64,000 nt of DNA from Ophiosphaerella korrae (GCA_028456385.1 JALNQF010000105.1:62001-126000), one strand, 5' to 3'. Shown: positions 1 through 13,375, numbered from the stretch's first letter. Program-made: numbers and translations. Notes: generated by a model from the sequence alone, not told the origin.

Positions 1-85
1 CTTTTACTCTTTATTATTTTTATAAGTAGTATACTTATTAATATTTAGGTTAAAGCTTTACTACGTAATTAGATTATTAAAATAA

Positions 86-547
86 TATTATAGGCGTAAC
101 AAGAGAAATCGAGATAGAACTAATTAATCTTAACTTAGGTACTAACAAAGTATAGGACGAGTAGGGTAACAACCTTAATTAGGAAACTACTTATAATTAG
201 GACACGTAGTAGTAATCTATAGTTACGTACGAATAGATTAAGAGTAATTTGTAATAACGTACTAATAGATTAAAGTAATCTATAGTTACGTATAAATAGA
301 TTAATAGTAATCTATAAGGTTGTACAAATAGATTAGTACAAGTATATAGCTATTACAACGCATATTATTAAGATAGTATTAGTAATCTAATCTCTAACCT
401 AGAATACTAATACTTAATATTATATATATAAATTAACTATTGTTTATAGTTATTATAGATTATAAATATAAACTTTAGTTATTAACTCTTAATCTACTAA
501 TAACCTATAGTAGTTACTTGTAGTTAATAATAGGGAACCCTATTATA
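86..547 (+). repeat. Solo LTR of the chromovirus B family with TSD AATAA
   Basis: This 462 bp stretch aligns end to end with the 446 bp LTRs of the element at 24118-31212: it starts TATTATAGGCGTAACAAGAG and ends in TATTATA, the RIP-mutated form of TGTTAYA. It is flanked by a perfect 5 bp duplication AATAA (81-85 and 548-552). No internal region follows, so it is a solo LTR. Its middle holds several imperfect copies of a short unit (AGTAATCTATAGTTACGTA and variants), which explains the length difference. Confidence 0.8.
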
Positions 548-1189
548 AATAAGCTCTAATAGCTAGATAAATAATTAGCTTACTTTTACCTAGTTAGAGT
601 ACTTTAATAAAGATATAAAGTTATATACTATAAGTATATACTAGCTACTTATAATTAATAGCTATTAGAGCTATAGCTTATATAAATTCTAAAACTATTT
701 ATAAAAAAAAGAATATTATTCTTTTTTATATACTTTTATATTTATTATACTTACTATAACTTTTTAATTTTAGTTACTTTATACTTTTAAAGTATAAGTA
801 TAGTAACTAGATTTTAGCTTTAGTATATAACTATATATATTTTATTAGTAAAGAAACTTTCTTTTAAGTATTTAAGCTAACTTTTAAATAGTCTTTAATA
901 GTAAAGAATATTAAAGTAAGCTTTAAAAGTACTTAGCTAGTTTTATATAACTTAGATACTATTCTATTAAAGCCTAATATAAAGTTATAAACTCTGGTAT
1001 TATTACTACTAAATTAAAGTATAGTTTATACTTATTTAATAAAAGATTTAAAATAATTATAAGTTTATATAAGCTTATAAGATTAAAAGATTAAGTAGCT
1101 AAGTAAAGGTATATAGTAAGTTATATATAATATAGTATTATTATAAAAAAACTAAGTATATATATAATATATAATTAATAAACTTATAA

Positions 1190-1800
1190 AGTATTAGTTA
1201 AGATAATAAAAGTATATTTAGATAAAAGAAACTTTAAAAGTAAAAGAAGTATAAAACTTAATTACTAAAAAAAAAAAGTAAAGATTATAATACTAGTAAA
1301 AAGCTTATATATAAAGTAAATAGTATAGTATACTATAAATACTATAGTAAATAAAGATATAACTTTTATACTTATAAAGTAGAAATAAAAAATACTATAA
1401 ATAGTAATAAATTTAAAGAATAAATTAGCTTACTATAATTTTTAATAATTATATTATATATTATATAGTTATTCTACGTAGGTAGTATACTAGTTTAGCA
1501 ATAGCTACTTATAAAATATATTTAGTAAATTAAATTACTTTATTATTTAACTATTTTTAAAAGTAAAATAAACTATTTTACTATAGAAAATATAAAGTAG
1601 AAGTTAAATAGAATTAAATAATAAGTATATTTTATAAAGTAAAATATATTCTTAAAAAATTATTACTATTTAAAAGAGTTTATATACTTATAATCTATAT
1701 ATATTTTTTTAAAGTAGTTTAAGAATTTTAAAAAATAGCTTAAAGAGTCTCTTTTTTAAAGAGAGAAAGAAATACTTATAATATTTACTCTAAGATTAAA
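1190..1800 (+). repeat. Dispersed RIP-mutated repeat, longest copy
   Basis: Positions 1190-1505 are the reverse complement of 13918-14290, including the boundary motif with TACGTAGGTAGTA. Positions about 1600-1800 match 15240-15480 and 16140-16430 in the same orientation and 18040-18240 in reverse. Its class is unknown; no coding potential is recognisable. Confidence 0.55.
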
Positions 1801-2690
1801 AGTTTAAGAAAAACTTTTAATATTAAAATAACTAATATTTATAATTAGTTCTAATTTTCTAAATAGATATAGAAGATTATTTAATAAAAAGAAAAAAAAA
1901 ATTATATAAAAGCTACTTACTTTTAAAAAAATAAAAAAAATTATATTAAAACTTCTTAATTATTTTTTTTTAAAAAAATAAAAAAAAAATAAAAATAAAA
2001 ACTTAAGTTTAGCTTTAGTATATAATAAGTAAGTAGTACTAAGTAAGTTTAAAATTCTAGTAAAGTTTAAAATACTAAACTACTAAGAATACTATTATAT
2101 AACTATAATATTAATATTTTAAAGAAATATTATTAGTATAAATTAATTATAAGCTTCTATTTACTACTTTACTAAAAGAACTTTTAATAATAATATTTAT
2201 ATATAAATTAATAACTTTATTTTAAAGATTTAGAATTTAGAATTTACTAAGTATTATACTAAGGTAAGTATTATAATAATATAGATAGTATAGTAATTAA
2301 TAGCTTTAGTATATCTATAATAATTTAGACTCTATTTCTATTTCTTATTAAATTTTTTATAACTAATTAGAATATTTAAAAGGGCTAAAATTAACTTATT
2401 AATAGAAAGTACTACTACCTAATTTAGAAACTAAAAAGTAGATAGATTTAATATAGTCTAATATTAAAGGCTAAAATATGCTAAAAAGGGCTAAAGATAG
2501 GTAAAAAATTACTAAAATATAGCTCTAGGGCTTCTATTTAATTTCTTTGCTAATTTTTATCCTATTAAGGTATAGTAGGAGAAAATTTAGTCCTAGCAAG
2601 GATGTAAAATAAACTAATACTCCTACTAATTTTTTATTACCTATTATAGCTGAAAATTTAATAAGTAAACTGAACACGACCCTATTTATT

Positions 2691-3469
2691 ATTAAAATCC
2701 TATTTGGAAACGATAATTTTAATGAGAAACAGGTGCGCCGAACAGGGCCTTAGCTCAAGTCGGGTGATGTCCTGCAAACTTCTTCACAGAACATGGTTTT
2801 GCCGAAACTTGATTCCGTGATACCGAACTACCTCTTCCTAGTCATGACCTTCATTTGCTTGTATAACCAGTTTATGGGCTGAAACACTTAGATGAATAGG
2901 CAGGGGTTTAGAACCGAGAAAAGCTTGAAGTCTGTGATGGCCGCTGCATGCTACTTTGTATGCAAGAGCGTTCAACCGAGGAATTATCGGCTCCATAGTA
3001 GGATCGTCAAGATCATCTCGACTAACCGCGCGCGTCAACCCAGCTTGGTAGATAAGCTTCCTGCCCGAGCCTTCCGCTACCATTCTGCCTTAGGTTGCAT
3101 AGACCAATAGCTTTGCAACACTCCCGTAACTCTTTACGATATCCGCTTGGCTAGACCAGAATGGGCAGTGCCTCTTTAATCTGAAGTTAATTGGGCTTGT
3201 TTTAACGCCATATTTCGTTGATCGGCCAGCCGGAATGCCTATCCATGCCGCTTCAACCTGGAATTTCAAACGGTCCAGACGGGCCGGAGATGTGGACAGA
3301 AGCTCCAAACTCGACAGTAGCAAAAAATGGATAAACGAACAAACTAAAAGAGCGTCATTACCTTCGTTGTTACTCACTCTATCCCTTCCATGCGCCCAGC
3401 TTTGCAGCTCTGCTCTGCATGCGACATGATCGTCTCCGTTCATCTCTAAGGTCCTACAGCTGAGCGACT
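2691..3469 (+). promoter_or_regulatory. Upstream region of the PKS gene
   Basis: Balanced-composition DNA between the RIP block and the PKS start codon, without a convincing gene. It contains an inverted CGG-N4-CCG at 3223-3232, the half-site pattern bound by many Zn2Cys6 regulators. I see no clear TATA box. The short open frames on both strands here show no recognisable protein. Confidence 0.4.
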
Positions 3470-6400
3470 ATGGCTCCCGGTCTGACCATGACACACAAGG
3501 GAGATTCCCAACAGCATCAGCTTTTCTCTGGTGTACCGAGTCCGACGGTTCCCCAACAGCGGTCTGAGGACAGCACTATGCACAATGAAGAGCCTCAGCA
3601 GCTGAACGAAGGTGCCAGCAATGGCGAGCTTCCTCAGCCCAATGGCGATTACCAGAGTGATGCCCCTCAGGCAAATGGACATGACCTCAACGATGATGTC
3701 CCTGTTCCGAACGGCGTCAATGGTCAGGTACCTCACCTGAATGGCATCAATGGTCACTTGGTCAACGGCATTAACGGCAATGACTTACACTCCTGGGCTC
3801 CATCCATTGCCACGCCGACAAGTGAGTTCTCGAATCCCCTCAATGGCTTCAAGACGGCGGTCCCATACGGTGAAGCCAACCCAAACGCGGGCATGCCCAT
3901 CGCCATCATTGGCATCTCGGTGCGTGCAGGCTCGGCTGCTACACCCGATGAGTTTTTCGAGATGTTGTCTAGAGGAAGAAGCGCTTTCTCGCCCGAGATC
4001 CCGACCGACCGATTCAATAATGCAAGTTTCTACCATCCGAACGCTGGCAAACCTGGATGCATCAACACCAACGGAGCTAGCTTCATCCAGCAGGATATGA
4101 CTAAGTTCGATGCACCATTCTTCAACATCACCGAGCTCGAAGCGACATCAATGGATCCTCAACAGCGGCTCCTCTTGGAATGTGCTTTTGAGGCTCTCGA
4201 CAACGCGGGCATCCAGAAGCACGCAACGGTTGGCAAGGACATTGGTGTGTTCATGGGCGCTGGTTCGCCGGAGTACGAGTTCGATCTTTTCAGAGATTCA
4301 GATACTATGCCGATGTTCCAAGCTACTGGTGAGTTGATACACATGCTTCTTCACTTACATGTCTGACCTTGGCTAGGGAACCATTTGGCCATGCAATCGA
4401 ACAGAATCAGTCATTTCTTCGACTGGAGAGGGACAAGTGTTACAATAGACACTGCTTGCTCGTCTTCTTTGACTGCTGTTCACTTTGCTTGCCAGAGCAT
4501 TCGAAATCGCGAATCTGAGGTCGCCTTGGTCGGTGGCTGTAACCTTAATCTAATACCTGAGTATTTCATCAACTATTCTACGTCCAGGTAATCATTCCGA
4601 CGAAATAGTGTCTCAAAATAGTATTAATGAAAATTCTAGACTCATGGGTAATGAAGGTCGGTCGTATTCCTTCGACGCGCGGGGAACCGGATACGGTCGT
4701 GGCGAGGGATGTGGGATGCTGCTACTGAAACCGCTCGACCAAGCTCTCAAAGACAACGACTATGTTCGAGCTGTTATCTCGGCGAGCGGCGTCAACCAGG
4801 ACGGTTACACTCCTGGTATTACGATGCCGAATGGCGAGTCGCAGGAAACACTAATGCGAAGGGTGTATCACGATGCTGGTCTCGACCCTGCACAAACAGG
4901 CTACGTTGAGGCGCACGGTACCGGCACCCGTGTCGGCGATCCGATCGAAGTGACTGCGCTCCACAAAGTATTTAGCGGACGGTCGTTGCGCAACCCTCTC
5001 TACTTAGGCTCGGTTAAATCCAACATCGGCCATCTAGAATCTGCTTCTGGGATTCTGGCGGTGATTAAGGTCGCTGTTGGCCTAGACAGAAGATTTATTC
5101 TGCCAAATTATGACTTCAAGAAAGGAAATCCAAAGATTCCTTTCGCAGAGTGGGGCCTCAGAGTTCCTCTTCGACAAGTCCTATGGCCAAAAGGCAAGCG
5201 GTATGCCAGCATCAACAACTTCGGTTTCGGTGGAACCAATGCACATGTCGTAATGGAGCGAGCACCCATGCGCATCACCAGCGGCGCAGTTTCAGTTGTG
5301 AAGCAGGACCCAACCAAGAAGCTGTTCGTCTTCTCTGCAGCCGACAAGATTGCATGCCAGAAGATCATGAGCAATTTGGTTGTTTATCTCGAGCAGAGAC
5401 CAGAGATGTTCCAAAGGGATCTGATGAGTAATGTCGCATACACCTTGGGACAGCGAAGGTCTCTTATGCCCTGGAGGGTGGCCATCCCAGCCAAAGAAGC
5501 TTTCGATTTGAGCACGAAAATAACATTGGGCAATTTCAACCCTGTCAAGGAAACTGGGGCGCCAAGGATCGGGTTTGTCTGTACCGGTCAAGGTGCGCAG
5601 TGGTGGGCCATGGGTCGCGAACTTTATGAGAGCTACCCAATATTCACTCAGACCATCGATAAAGCAGACGCCATCCTTACCAGTCTCGGCGCACTATACT
5701 CGCTAGTTGAGGAATTAAATCGTAATGAGAAGACGACTAGAATCAACCAAGCGCATATCAGCCAGCCGGCGTGCACTGCAATCCAATTAGCTTTGATTGA
5801 ATTGCTGAGGTCGTGGGGTGTCACTCCAACCGCTGTCGTCGGGCATTCCTCTGGAGAGATTGCTGCTGCTTTCGCCGCAGGGATCTTGTCAGTTGATTCA
5901 GCAATGCAGATTGCCTACCACAGAGGGCGACTTGTGCCTGTTCTGAAGGAGAGGTATCCCGATTTGCAGGGTACTATGATGGCGATTGGTTGCGGAAAGG
6001 AGGAGATCGATCCACTACTCGAGCAGCTAACTCAAAGAGAAGCGCGGATAGCTTGCTACAACAGCCCTGAGAGCTTGACAATGTCTGGCGATACACCAGC
6101 AATTGCCGAGTTGCAGCAGATGCTCGAGGACCAGCAGATCTTCAACCGTCGACTAGTCATCGAGACGGCGTACCATTCTCATCACATGGAGCTCATCGCG
6201 GAGGATTACTTTGCCTCGATCAAGGAGCTACCATCCCCAGATAAGTCTGACATTCGCTTCTTCTCGTCATTGACCGGCAAAGAAGCGGTCCACTCCGAGC
6301 TCGACTCTAGCTACTGGGTCCGTAATTTGACAAACCCAGTCAAATTTGCCCATGCCTTCACCCATCTGGTCTCGCCTACCGGAGACTTCTCGACAGGTGT

Positions 6401-9400
6401 AGATATCATCGTTGAGATTGGCCCACATTCGGCCATGCAAGGTCCCGTCAAGCAGACATTGAACGCCGTGGGAGGCGCAGCGGTCAAGATTCCCTATGAA
6501 ACCTCTCTTGCCAGAAAGAAAGATGCTGTGAACACGATGTTAGACCTCGCTTCAATGTTGTTCTGTAAAGGGACTCCTGTTGACTTGGCCAACGTCAACT
6601 TCCCGAAGACGGTTAAGAAGCCCAGTCTTTTGATCGACCTTCCCAGATACCCATGGAATCACACAACCACATACTGGCACGAGTCCCGCATCGCCAAGTT
6701 ACATAAGAATCGATTATTCCCAAGGCACGATATCCTTGGTACGCTCGCAAATTACTCGAATGACCTTGAGCCAACATGGCGCAATATCGTACGCCTAGAC
6801 GATCTGCCCTGGCTTCGCCACCATAAAATTCAGTCTCTAACAATCTTCCCTATCTCTGGTTTCGTTGGCATGGTCGTCGAGGCGGCAGTCCAGCATGCAC
6901 AGTTGAAGGATATTGCGATTGGCCAGATTGAGCTTCATGATGTGAATGTCCACACACCATTGATGCTTCCTGACGAGGACGTCGAGATGACCATTACTCT
7001 GCGTTCCCCTCAGGCTGCGGATGTCGGCCTGACCCAGCTCACGAGCAACTTCCTAATCTATTCCTATTTAGCTGGAAAAGGATGGACGGAAAATTGCACT
7101 GGCACGGTTACAGTGAAAACAAACGAGCTCAACGAAGTTGACGGCCAGCGGCAGCTAGAGCGCAGATCAGCGTCCATCGCTCAACAGATTGCAGAGATTG
7201 AGAAGGCGGAAACTCTAGTGCCTCAAGAGCGGATCTATGATGCTCTTGCAAAAATAGGCGTCGCTTACGGCTCCACTTTCCAAGGTCTTTCAGAATGTCG
7301 TGCAGATGACAAACGGGCGGCGGCGAATATCACGGTTACCGATACGGCTACTGATATGCCTGAACACTTCGAGACCAAGCACATTGTTCATCCTTCATTC
7401 CTCGAACAGCTTATTCAGATGTATTGGCCGATTCTTGGAGCTGGACGATCTTCTCTTAGTGCTGTCTGTCTTCCTGCATCCATCGGCAAGCTGACTGTGT
7501 CTTGGAAGGTCCTGGAGCAGGCAAATGCACCTGGCCAGAGTCTGCGTGCCTACAGCATAGCACACAAGCCACTGTCAATCCAGAAGCCAAGCAAGGTCTC
7601 TATGTTTGCTGTTGCAAACGGAGAGACTCTTATCGGCATTGAGGATCTAACCATTGCGCCACTTCCCGCAGACGAAGCGGACAGTGATGTTCAGGCGGCC
7701 CGAGAGCTTTGCTTCAAGCAAATCTGGGAACCGATATTGGCGCCACTTGGCCTGGATCAACAGATCAGAGTGGACAGTCCACAAACTGATGGGATGAGCC
7801 ATGGTACCGCTACGCCAGCCACACCAATCTGCATCATCCACGGTTCCTCATCGGCACAGGTCGAGCTCGCACGTATGCTCGCAGCATCAATTGAGAGTCT
7901 CAACAATGCCAAGGTAGACATGGGTTTGCTCGAAGGGATTGACGCAACGGACAAGCAGCTCATCTGCATTACCGAGCTTGACGAGTTCATCTTACCGACG
8001 CTCACACAAGCCCAGTTCAAGGCCCTCCAAACTATTGTTGAGAATTCTGATGGCATGCTGTGGGTGACGCGGGGTGCATATGGACAAGCCGGTGACCCTA
8101 CGGGCAACATGGTGGTCGGTCTCAGTCGTGCCATTCGCTCTGAGAACATGTACAAATTTGCCAACCTTGACTTGGACGCGGAGGACAAGCTTGAAGACTC
8201 TGCCGCTATTCGCGCGATCCTCAAAGTTTTCAAGACAGTGATGAGCGCAGCCAACGTGGAGAATGTCGAGATGGAGTTCCAGGAGCGCAGGGGTGCGTTC
8301 TTGACGCCCAGGGTTGTCCAAGACAAAGTCATCAACGACTACGTTCACAAGCGTGCCTTTCCCCCTGCAGTCGAGGAGAACAAATTTGGTGGCAGCACGC
8401 GCTCTCTGAGAATGGCAATACAGACCCCAGGAATGTTTGACTCTCTTTTCTTCACCGACGATGAGTTGCGAAAACAACCACTCGGCTCCGACGAAATTGA
8501 AATTTTAGTGAAGGCGGTCGCACTCAACTCCCGAGACGTCGAGGTTGCCATGGGACGCATCGAGGCGACGGGTCTCGGCGAAGAATGCAGCGGCATCGTT
8601 ACTGCGGTCGGAAATGACGTCAAAGCATTTGCTGTTGGCGATCGTGTTGCTGCCATTGCGGGCGCAGCTTTCGCCACCTATACGCGAGCTAAGGCAGATT
8701 TTGCTCTGAGGCTCAGCTCAAAAATCAGCTTCGAGGATGCCGCAGGCTTGTTATTGGCCCAGTGCTCTGCACATTATGGCCTCATCGAGCTAGGGCGTCT
8801 AGAGGACGATGAGACTGTGCTTGTACTGAATGGCTCAGGCGCAACAGGTCAGGCAGCCGTATCGCTCGCGCAGACGCTGGGTTCTACCGTTTTTGCGACA
8901 GTAGCGACGGCTGAGGACAAACTGATTCTGATGGATGCATACGATCTCCCGGAAGACTACATCTTCTACAGTGGAGATGAGCAATTGGCATCCTCCATTC
9001 GGCGAACGACGAATGGCCGCGGCGTTGATGTTGTATTCAGCGTTCAGGCAACGACATCTTGCATTCAATCAGCTCTGGAATGCATCGCAGAGTTTGGGCG
9101 GTTTGTTCGTGCTGAAGTCAACGATGCATCTAGCAAACTCAAGCTCGACAAGTCAAATTTCAGCTTCCTCTCTTTCGACATCCACACTTTGGCTGCACAC
9201 AAGCCACGTGCTGTCCGACGTCTTATCAAGGACGCCAACCGGTCGCTCAAGTACGGCAAGCTGAGGACCACTGAAGACGCAACGATTGTGTCGCTGGCAG
9301 AAATTACAAAGGCATTCAAAGCCGCTCGATCATCACCATCCAGCAATAGAACCATTGTCGTGCCGGGCCCAAATGACTTGGTAAAGATGAAGCCGTCGAT

Positions 9401-10587
9401 GGAAATCATCAAATTATTCAAAGAAAACGCAACCTACATCCTCATCGGAGGCACTGGTGGCTTGGGTCGCGGTATGACGAGGTGGATGGCGACAAAAGGA
9501 GCGCGCACCATGGTCCTTATTTCCAGGAGCGGTAGTGTCACTGGGCAAGTGAAGACACTCGTTGACGACATGGCTCTATTGGGCGTGGACGTCATAGTCC
9601 ATCCCTGCAATGTGGTGAATCGAGAGGAGGTCAATGCGTTGTTGGCGAAACTGGCCCATTTGCCGCCCATCCGTGGTGTTATCCACACCGCCATGGTTCT
9701 GCGCGTACGTGTTGCCCGGCGCTTTCATCTGATAGTTGCTAACCCCGGTGCAGGACAAGATGTTTGCCAAGATGACGCCCATGGATTGGATTGAGATCAC
9801 CGAAAACAAGGTGCACGGCGCCTGGAACTTCCACAATGCTCTTTCGTCGACACCTCTCGACTTTTTCATTCTGTACTCCTCGTGTGCCGCTGCAATGGGT
9901 GGTCGCGGTCAAACTGCATACGCTGCTGCCAACATCTTCATGGATGCCTTCGCCCAATACCGTCGTTCACTTGGCTTGCCAGGTGCCTCGCTCGGACCAG
10001 CAGCTGTCTTGGATTCGGGATACCTGTCCGAGAATCTTGATCTCTACAATGAGATCGCGCGGAATATTGGCGACAACTATATCCGAGAGTCGGAGGTCTT
10101 GTCTCTTCTGGAGGCATGTCTCGATGGCACTGCAGAATCGAGCTGCAACAATCACATCATCACTGGTGTCAAGCTTGATCCTATGAAGATGCAGTTCTGG
10201 GCTGCTGACGCCAAGTACCGCGATATGCGTCTTGCGGCCGAAGCAGTTGCAGCTCAAAACAACGCTGGTAGCAAGACCGTGTCTTGGAACGGTGCTGTCA
10301 AAGCCGCTGCATCGCTACTAGAAGCCGAACAGGTAGTCTGTGATGGCCTAACTGACAAGATCGCCAAAACTCTAGGCCTCGAATTGGAAGAGGTGGATCC
10401 GACAAGGAACCTTTCAAACTATGCTCTTGACTCGTTGACTGCTATCGACGTAAGAAACTTTATCACGCGAGAGTTCGAGTCAACTATGCAGGTTCTTGAA
10501 GTGTTAGCTAGTGGTACTATTCAGACGCTAGCAAAGGCGGTATGTGCGAAAAGCAAGTTATTAAAGTCTCTTACTTTCAGAGAGTAA
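3470..10587 (+). CDS. Highly reducing type I polyketide synthase (KS-AT-DH-ER-KR-ACP)
   Basis: Four exons (3470-4328, 4377-4587, 4640-9704, 9754-10587) joined by 48, 52 and 49 bp GT..AG introns give 2322 residues. The first ~140 residues are a low-complexity Asn/Gly-rich leader (NGVNG, NGING). Then: KS with Cys314 (DTACSSS), His449 (EAHGTGT) and His488 (SNIGH); AT with GQGAQW near 673 and Ser760 in GHSSGE; DH with His1085 (WLRHHK) but Glu1279 where HPxxLD normally supplies Asp; a structural region with no methyltransferase motif; ER with GSGATGQAA near 1755; KR with GGTGGLGR near 1960 and Tyr2101; ACP with Ser2272 in LDSL. As a family such enzymes build reduced polyketide chains from malonyl-CoA in the cytosol. 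There is no release domain; the neighbouring secreted esterase is the only possible partner in view. The reading frame is intact despite RIP blocks on both sides. The product cannot be predicted. Confidence 0.93.
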
Positions 10588-11564
10588 TATACTATGCTTA
10601 ATTTAAAGTAAATGTGTACATCCTTTTATGATAGATATGCAGCTATCTTAAACACGTTCATATTCGTATGGTATGATATGGATTTGGTTAACGTCCTATA
10701 CTAGCTTATTACCGTACATAAAGCTTCCCTTGGGGCATGCAGAACGCGTTAGAGGTTATGGAGACTGACGGAGCATGGTGCTTGACGCCCAGAAGGGCAG
10801 TTCGGACCCCTGCACCCCTCCAAGCGGGTACAAAAGGCGGGGAAGTAACTATGAAAACGAGCGGGGTGAGGCCCGTGAGGCACATCCCAGACTCTGAGGA
10901 CTGAGGGCTCCTGGGCTTCTGAGGGAAGGCCGATCTGACATTCATATTCGTACTTGCCCGGGTGGCTAGCTCAATGTACGATCCTAATCTCTAGCTAAGC
11001 AGGTGAGCTATATATTATTTCTCGCGCGTTGGTCCGCCGCTCCGTATAGGTCTTCACGAGGACAAATCGCGATGCGCCTGTTCATTGAATCCCGATAGTG
11101 GTTGCGCAGATAATTCGAGTGCAGATTGCTTGGAGAGAGCAGGGCGCCTGCTATTGGGTAAATAGGATCCTACTTTTCGGAAGGTGGAGGTACTACATAT
11201 TAATACAACTACATGCTATCCTGAGGCTACACAGTGGCTGGTCATTGCTGAAACAGATACGAGCTGTTAGACTGCCATATAAAGGGAATGCGCCCCTTAA
11301 GCACACATGAGCCGTGCTCGAGTGCCGAGGGCACTTGGCATGGGATCTGGCCGGTGACGGACGAGGGCTATCCACCAAAAGTTATTAACTTTTAACTTGG
11401 GTGTATAGAGTTGATCATAATTTTGCCTTTTGGACCTGATACCACACTGCGACTATGTGTCTGCGTTTCAGCATTGCCACGGGATATATATCGGAGCAGC
11501 CCTGCTAGCAAGCTTCGCACATAATAATATCCATTGTTGCTACATCTGAAAGCGATTTATTAGG
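10588..11564. other. PKS-esterase intergenic region
   Basis: Non-RIP DNA. The first ~110 bp is AT-rich 3' flank of the PKS. No gene, RNA or repeat was recognised. A minus-strand open frame at 10709-10945 has no recognisable domain. The last ~100 bp should contain the esterase promoter. Confidence 0.5.
11485..11491 (+). promoter_or_regulatory. Candidate TATA element of the esterase gene
   Basis: TATATAT lies about 75 bp before the start codon at 11565, a usual spacing for a filamentous fungus. Assignment is by position and composition only. Confidence 0.3.
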
Positions 11565-13375
11565 ATGGGTATCCCGCGGCTCTTCGGAGCTGCCCTACTT
11601 CTCGCAGCATCGACAGCAGCGTACCATATCCGACAAGCTAAAAACCAGACAAACCAGACCTTACCCGTGATAGATTTGGGTTATGAGCTTTACCAAGCCT
11701 CGAATTTCAATGTAATTCAATCACCGAGCCAAATTCTTATATGTCACGTTAACCGGTTTTCAGGAGACCGGAAGGTTCTACAATTTCTCAAATATCCGAT
11801 ATTCTGCGAAACCGATTCGATTCGGGCTCCCCAAAGATCCAGAGATAAATCGTACCGTAGTCCGTGATGGGAATGATGGTAGGAGATGTCCTCAATCTGG
11901 GCCGGCCTGGTTTTTCCTTGGGCAAAAGTGGCTTTCACGACTCGTTCTTGGAACGGCGTGCGATGAATGTTTTTGGCCCTACGTTCCCTTCGGCGCAAGT
12001 TGGAATCTGCCTCTCGCGCCACCGGACCGTCGTGAAATGGAAGACTGTTTGTTTCTCGACCTGTTTGTTCCCGAGAAAGTTCTTAAATCAACTGGCAAGG
12101 GCCGCGGCGCTGCGGTTCTTGTATGGTTCGCTGGCGGCGGCTATGTATTCGGCACAAAGGAGGAAAATCCGGCTGGCTTGCTCGCAGCGAGTGACCCAAG
12201 GAACATCACTAACAGCGATATCATTTACATTTCGATAAACCATAGAATGGGGGCGATGGGATTCAGCAGCGGGCCGCTTTACCGGTCCGAAGGCGGTATC
12301 CCCAACCTTGGCCTACGTGACCAGCGTTTCGCGCTGGAGTGGATACAAAAATATGTCCACTTGTTTGGTGGTGACAAAGATCGTATTACGCTATTTGGAG
12401 AAAGCTCCGGTGGAGGATCTATCATGCACCAAATGACTGCTTATGGCGGGACAAAGGGGCCTGTACCTTTTCGACGGGCAGTGCCACAATCTCCCGGATG
12501 GATACCAATCACTTCCACAATGCAACAGGACGAGACCTATCGCCTACTTCTCAATATAACGAATAGCTCATCTATCGCCGATCTGCGAAAGGTCTCCGAA
12601 GCAGACTTCATGAGAGCCAACTCTCTAATGGTTGGCTACAACACAACATACAGCAGTTTTATGTACAGCCCTGTCATTGACGGAGACTTTACGCCGGAGA
12701 TTCCCAGTCAACTGTTAGCTCAAGGAAGATTTGACAAGAACGTTCAGGTTTTTTACAGTTTGGTCACTCACGAGGGAGATTTCTTCACCCCACCCTACAT
12801 AAACACCAGCGAAGCTCTCCAGGCCGGACTAGTCACCATATTCCCGTACATGAGCTCAAGGTCGCGAGGTAAGAGCCTCCACCGCTTCAGACCGCAACTC
12901 AATGCTAAGATTGCTAGATCATATCTTGACCACATTGTATCCTCCAATCTTTAACGGCTCATATGGATATAAGAGCGAGTACGAGCGTGCCTCTACCATC
13001 ATAGGAGAGAGCATTATCTCATGCAACACAAAATACCTCGCAGATGCCTACAACAATAAACTATATTCGTACCTCTTCGCAATGCCACCAGCCTACCATG
13101 GCATGGACAACTTGTACAAGTACTATGACGGAGGTGCTATCTCAGACGTCAATGTGAACATGGTTATGAATAGGACTGTTGCGACCGTGCTGCAACAATT
13201 GCTCGTGTCGTTCACGAAGACTGGGATTCCAGAGGCAGAGGGTGTGGGACAGATCAGCATGTATGGTGAGGACTCTTTGATGCTTCTGCTCAGCAATGCA
13301 ACGGGCTTCGACAAAGTGAAGGACACAACTTCGGCTGCAAGGTGCTCTTGGTGGCAGAAAGAGCGGTACTCCTAG
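11565..13375 (+). CDS. Secreted type-B carboxylesterase (alpha/beta hydrolase)
   Basis: Three exons (11565-11711, 11764-12868, 12918-13375) with 52 and 49 bp introns give 569 residues, a usual length for fungal type-B carboxylesterases. Residues 1-20 look like a signal peptide (MGIPRLFGAALLLAASTAAY), so the enzyme is probably secreted; many N-x-S/T sites are present. Visible family landmarks: EDCLFLDLFVP, the oxyanion-hole GGGY stretch, nucleophile Ser263 in FGESSGG, likely acid Glu386 and His478 in YHGMD. The family hydrolyses carboxylic esters; the substrate is unknown. It follows the PKS on the same strand about 1 kb downstream, so it could act on the polyketide, but synteny alone does not prove this. 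The splice joins preserve frame and homology, so the gene appears intact. Confidence 0.88.

Larger units (their letters stand above)
1..2690. other. RIP-mutated AT-rich block 1
   Basis: Very AT-rich DNA with almost no CpA or TpG and abundant TpA, as expected after repeat-induced point mutation. It holds a solo LTR (86-547) and a dispersed repeat (about 1190-1800). I recognise no protein remains elsewhere in it. Composition becomes balanced near 2690, about 780 bp before the PKS start codon. Confidence 0.85.

Noticed and set aside
3090..3443. Minus-strand open frame upstream of the PKS
   Set aside because: No recognisable domain; lies in the PKS leader and promoter.
7759..8200. Methyltransferase domain in the PKS
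   Set aside because: The region between DH and ER lacks SAM-binding motifs and reads as a structural KR-like segment.
10709..10945. Minus-strand open frame in the PKS-esterase gap
   Set aside because: No recognisable family and no supporting signals.
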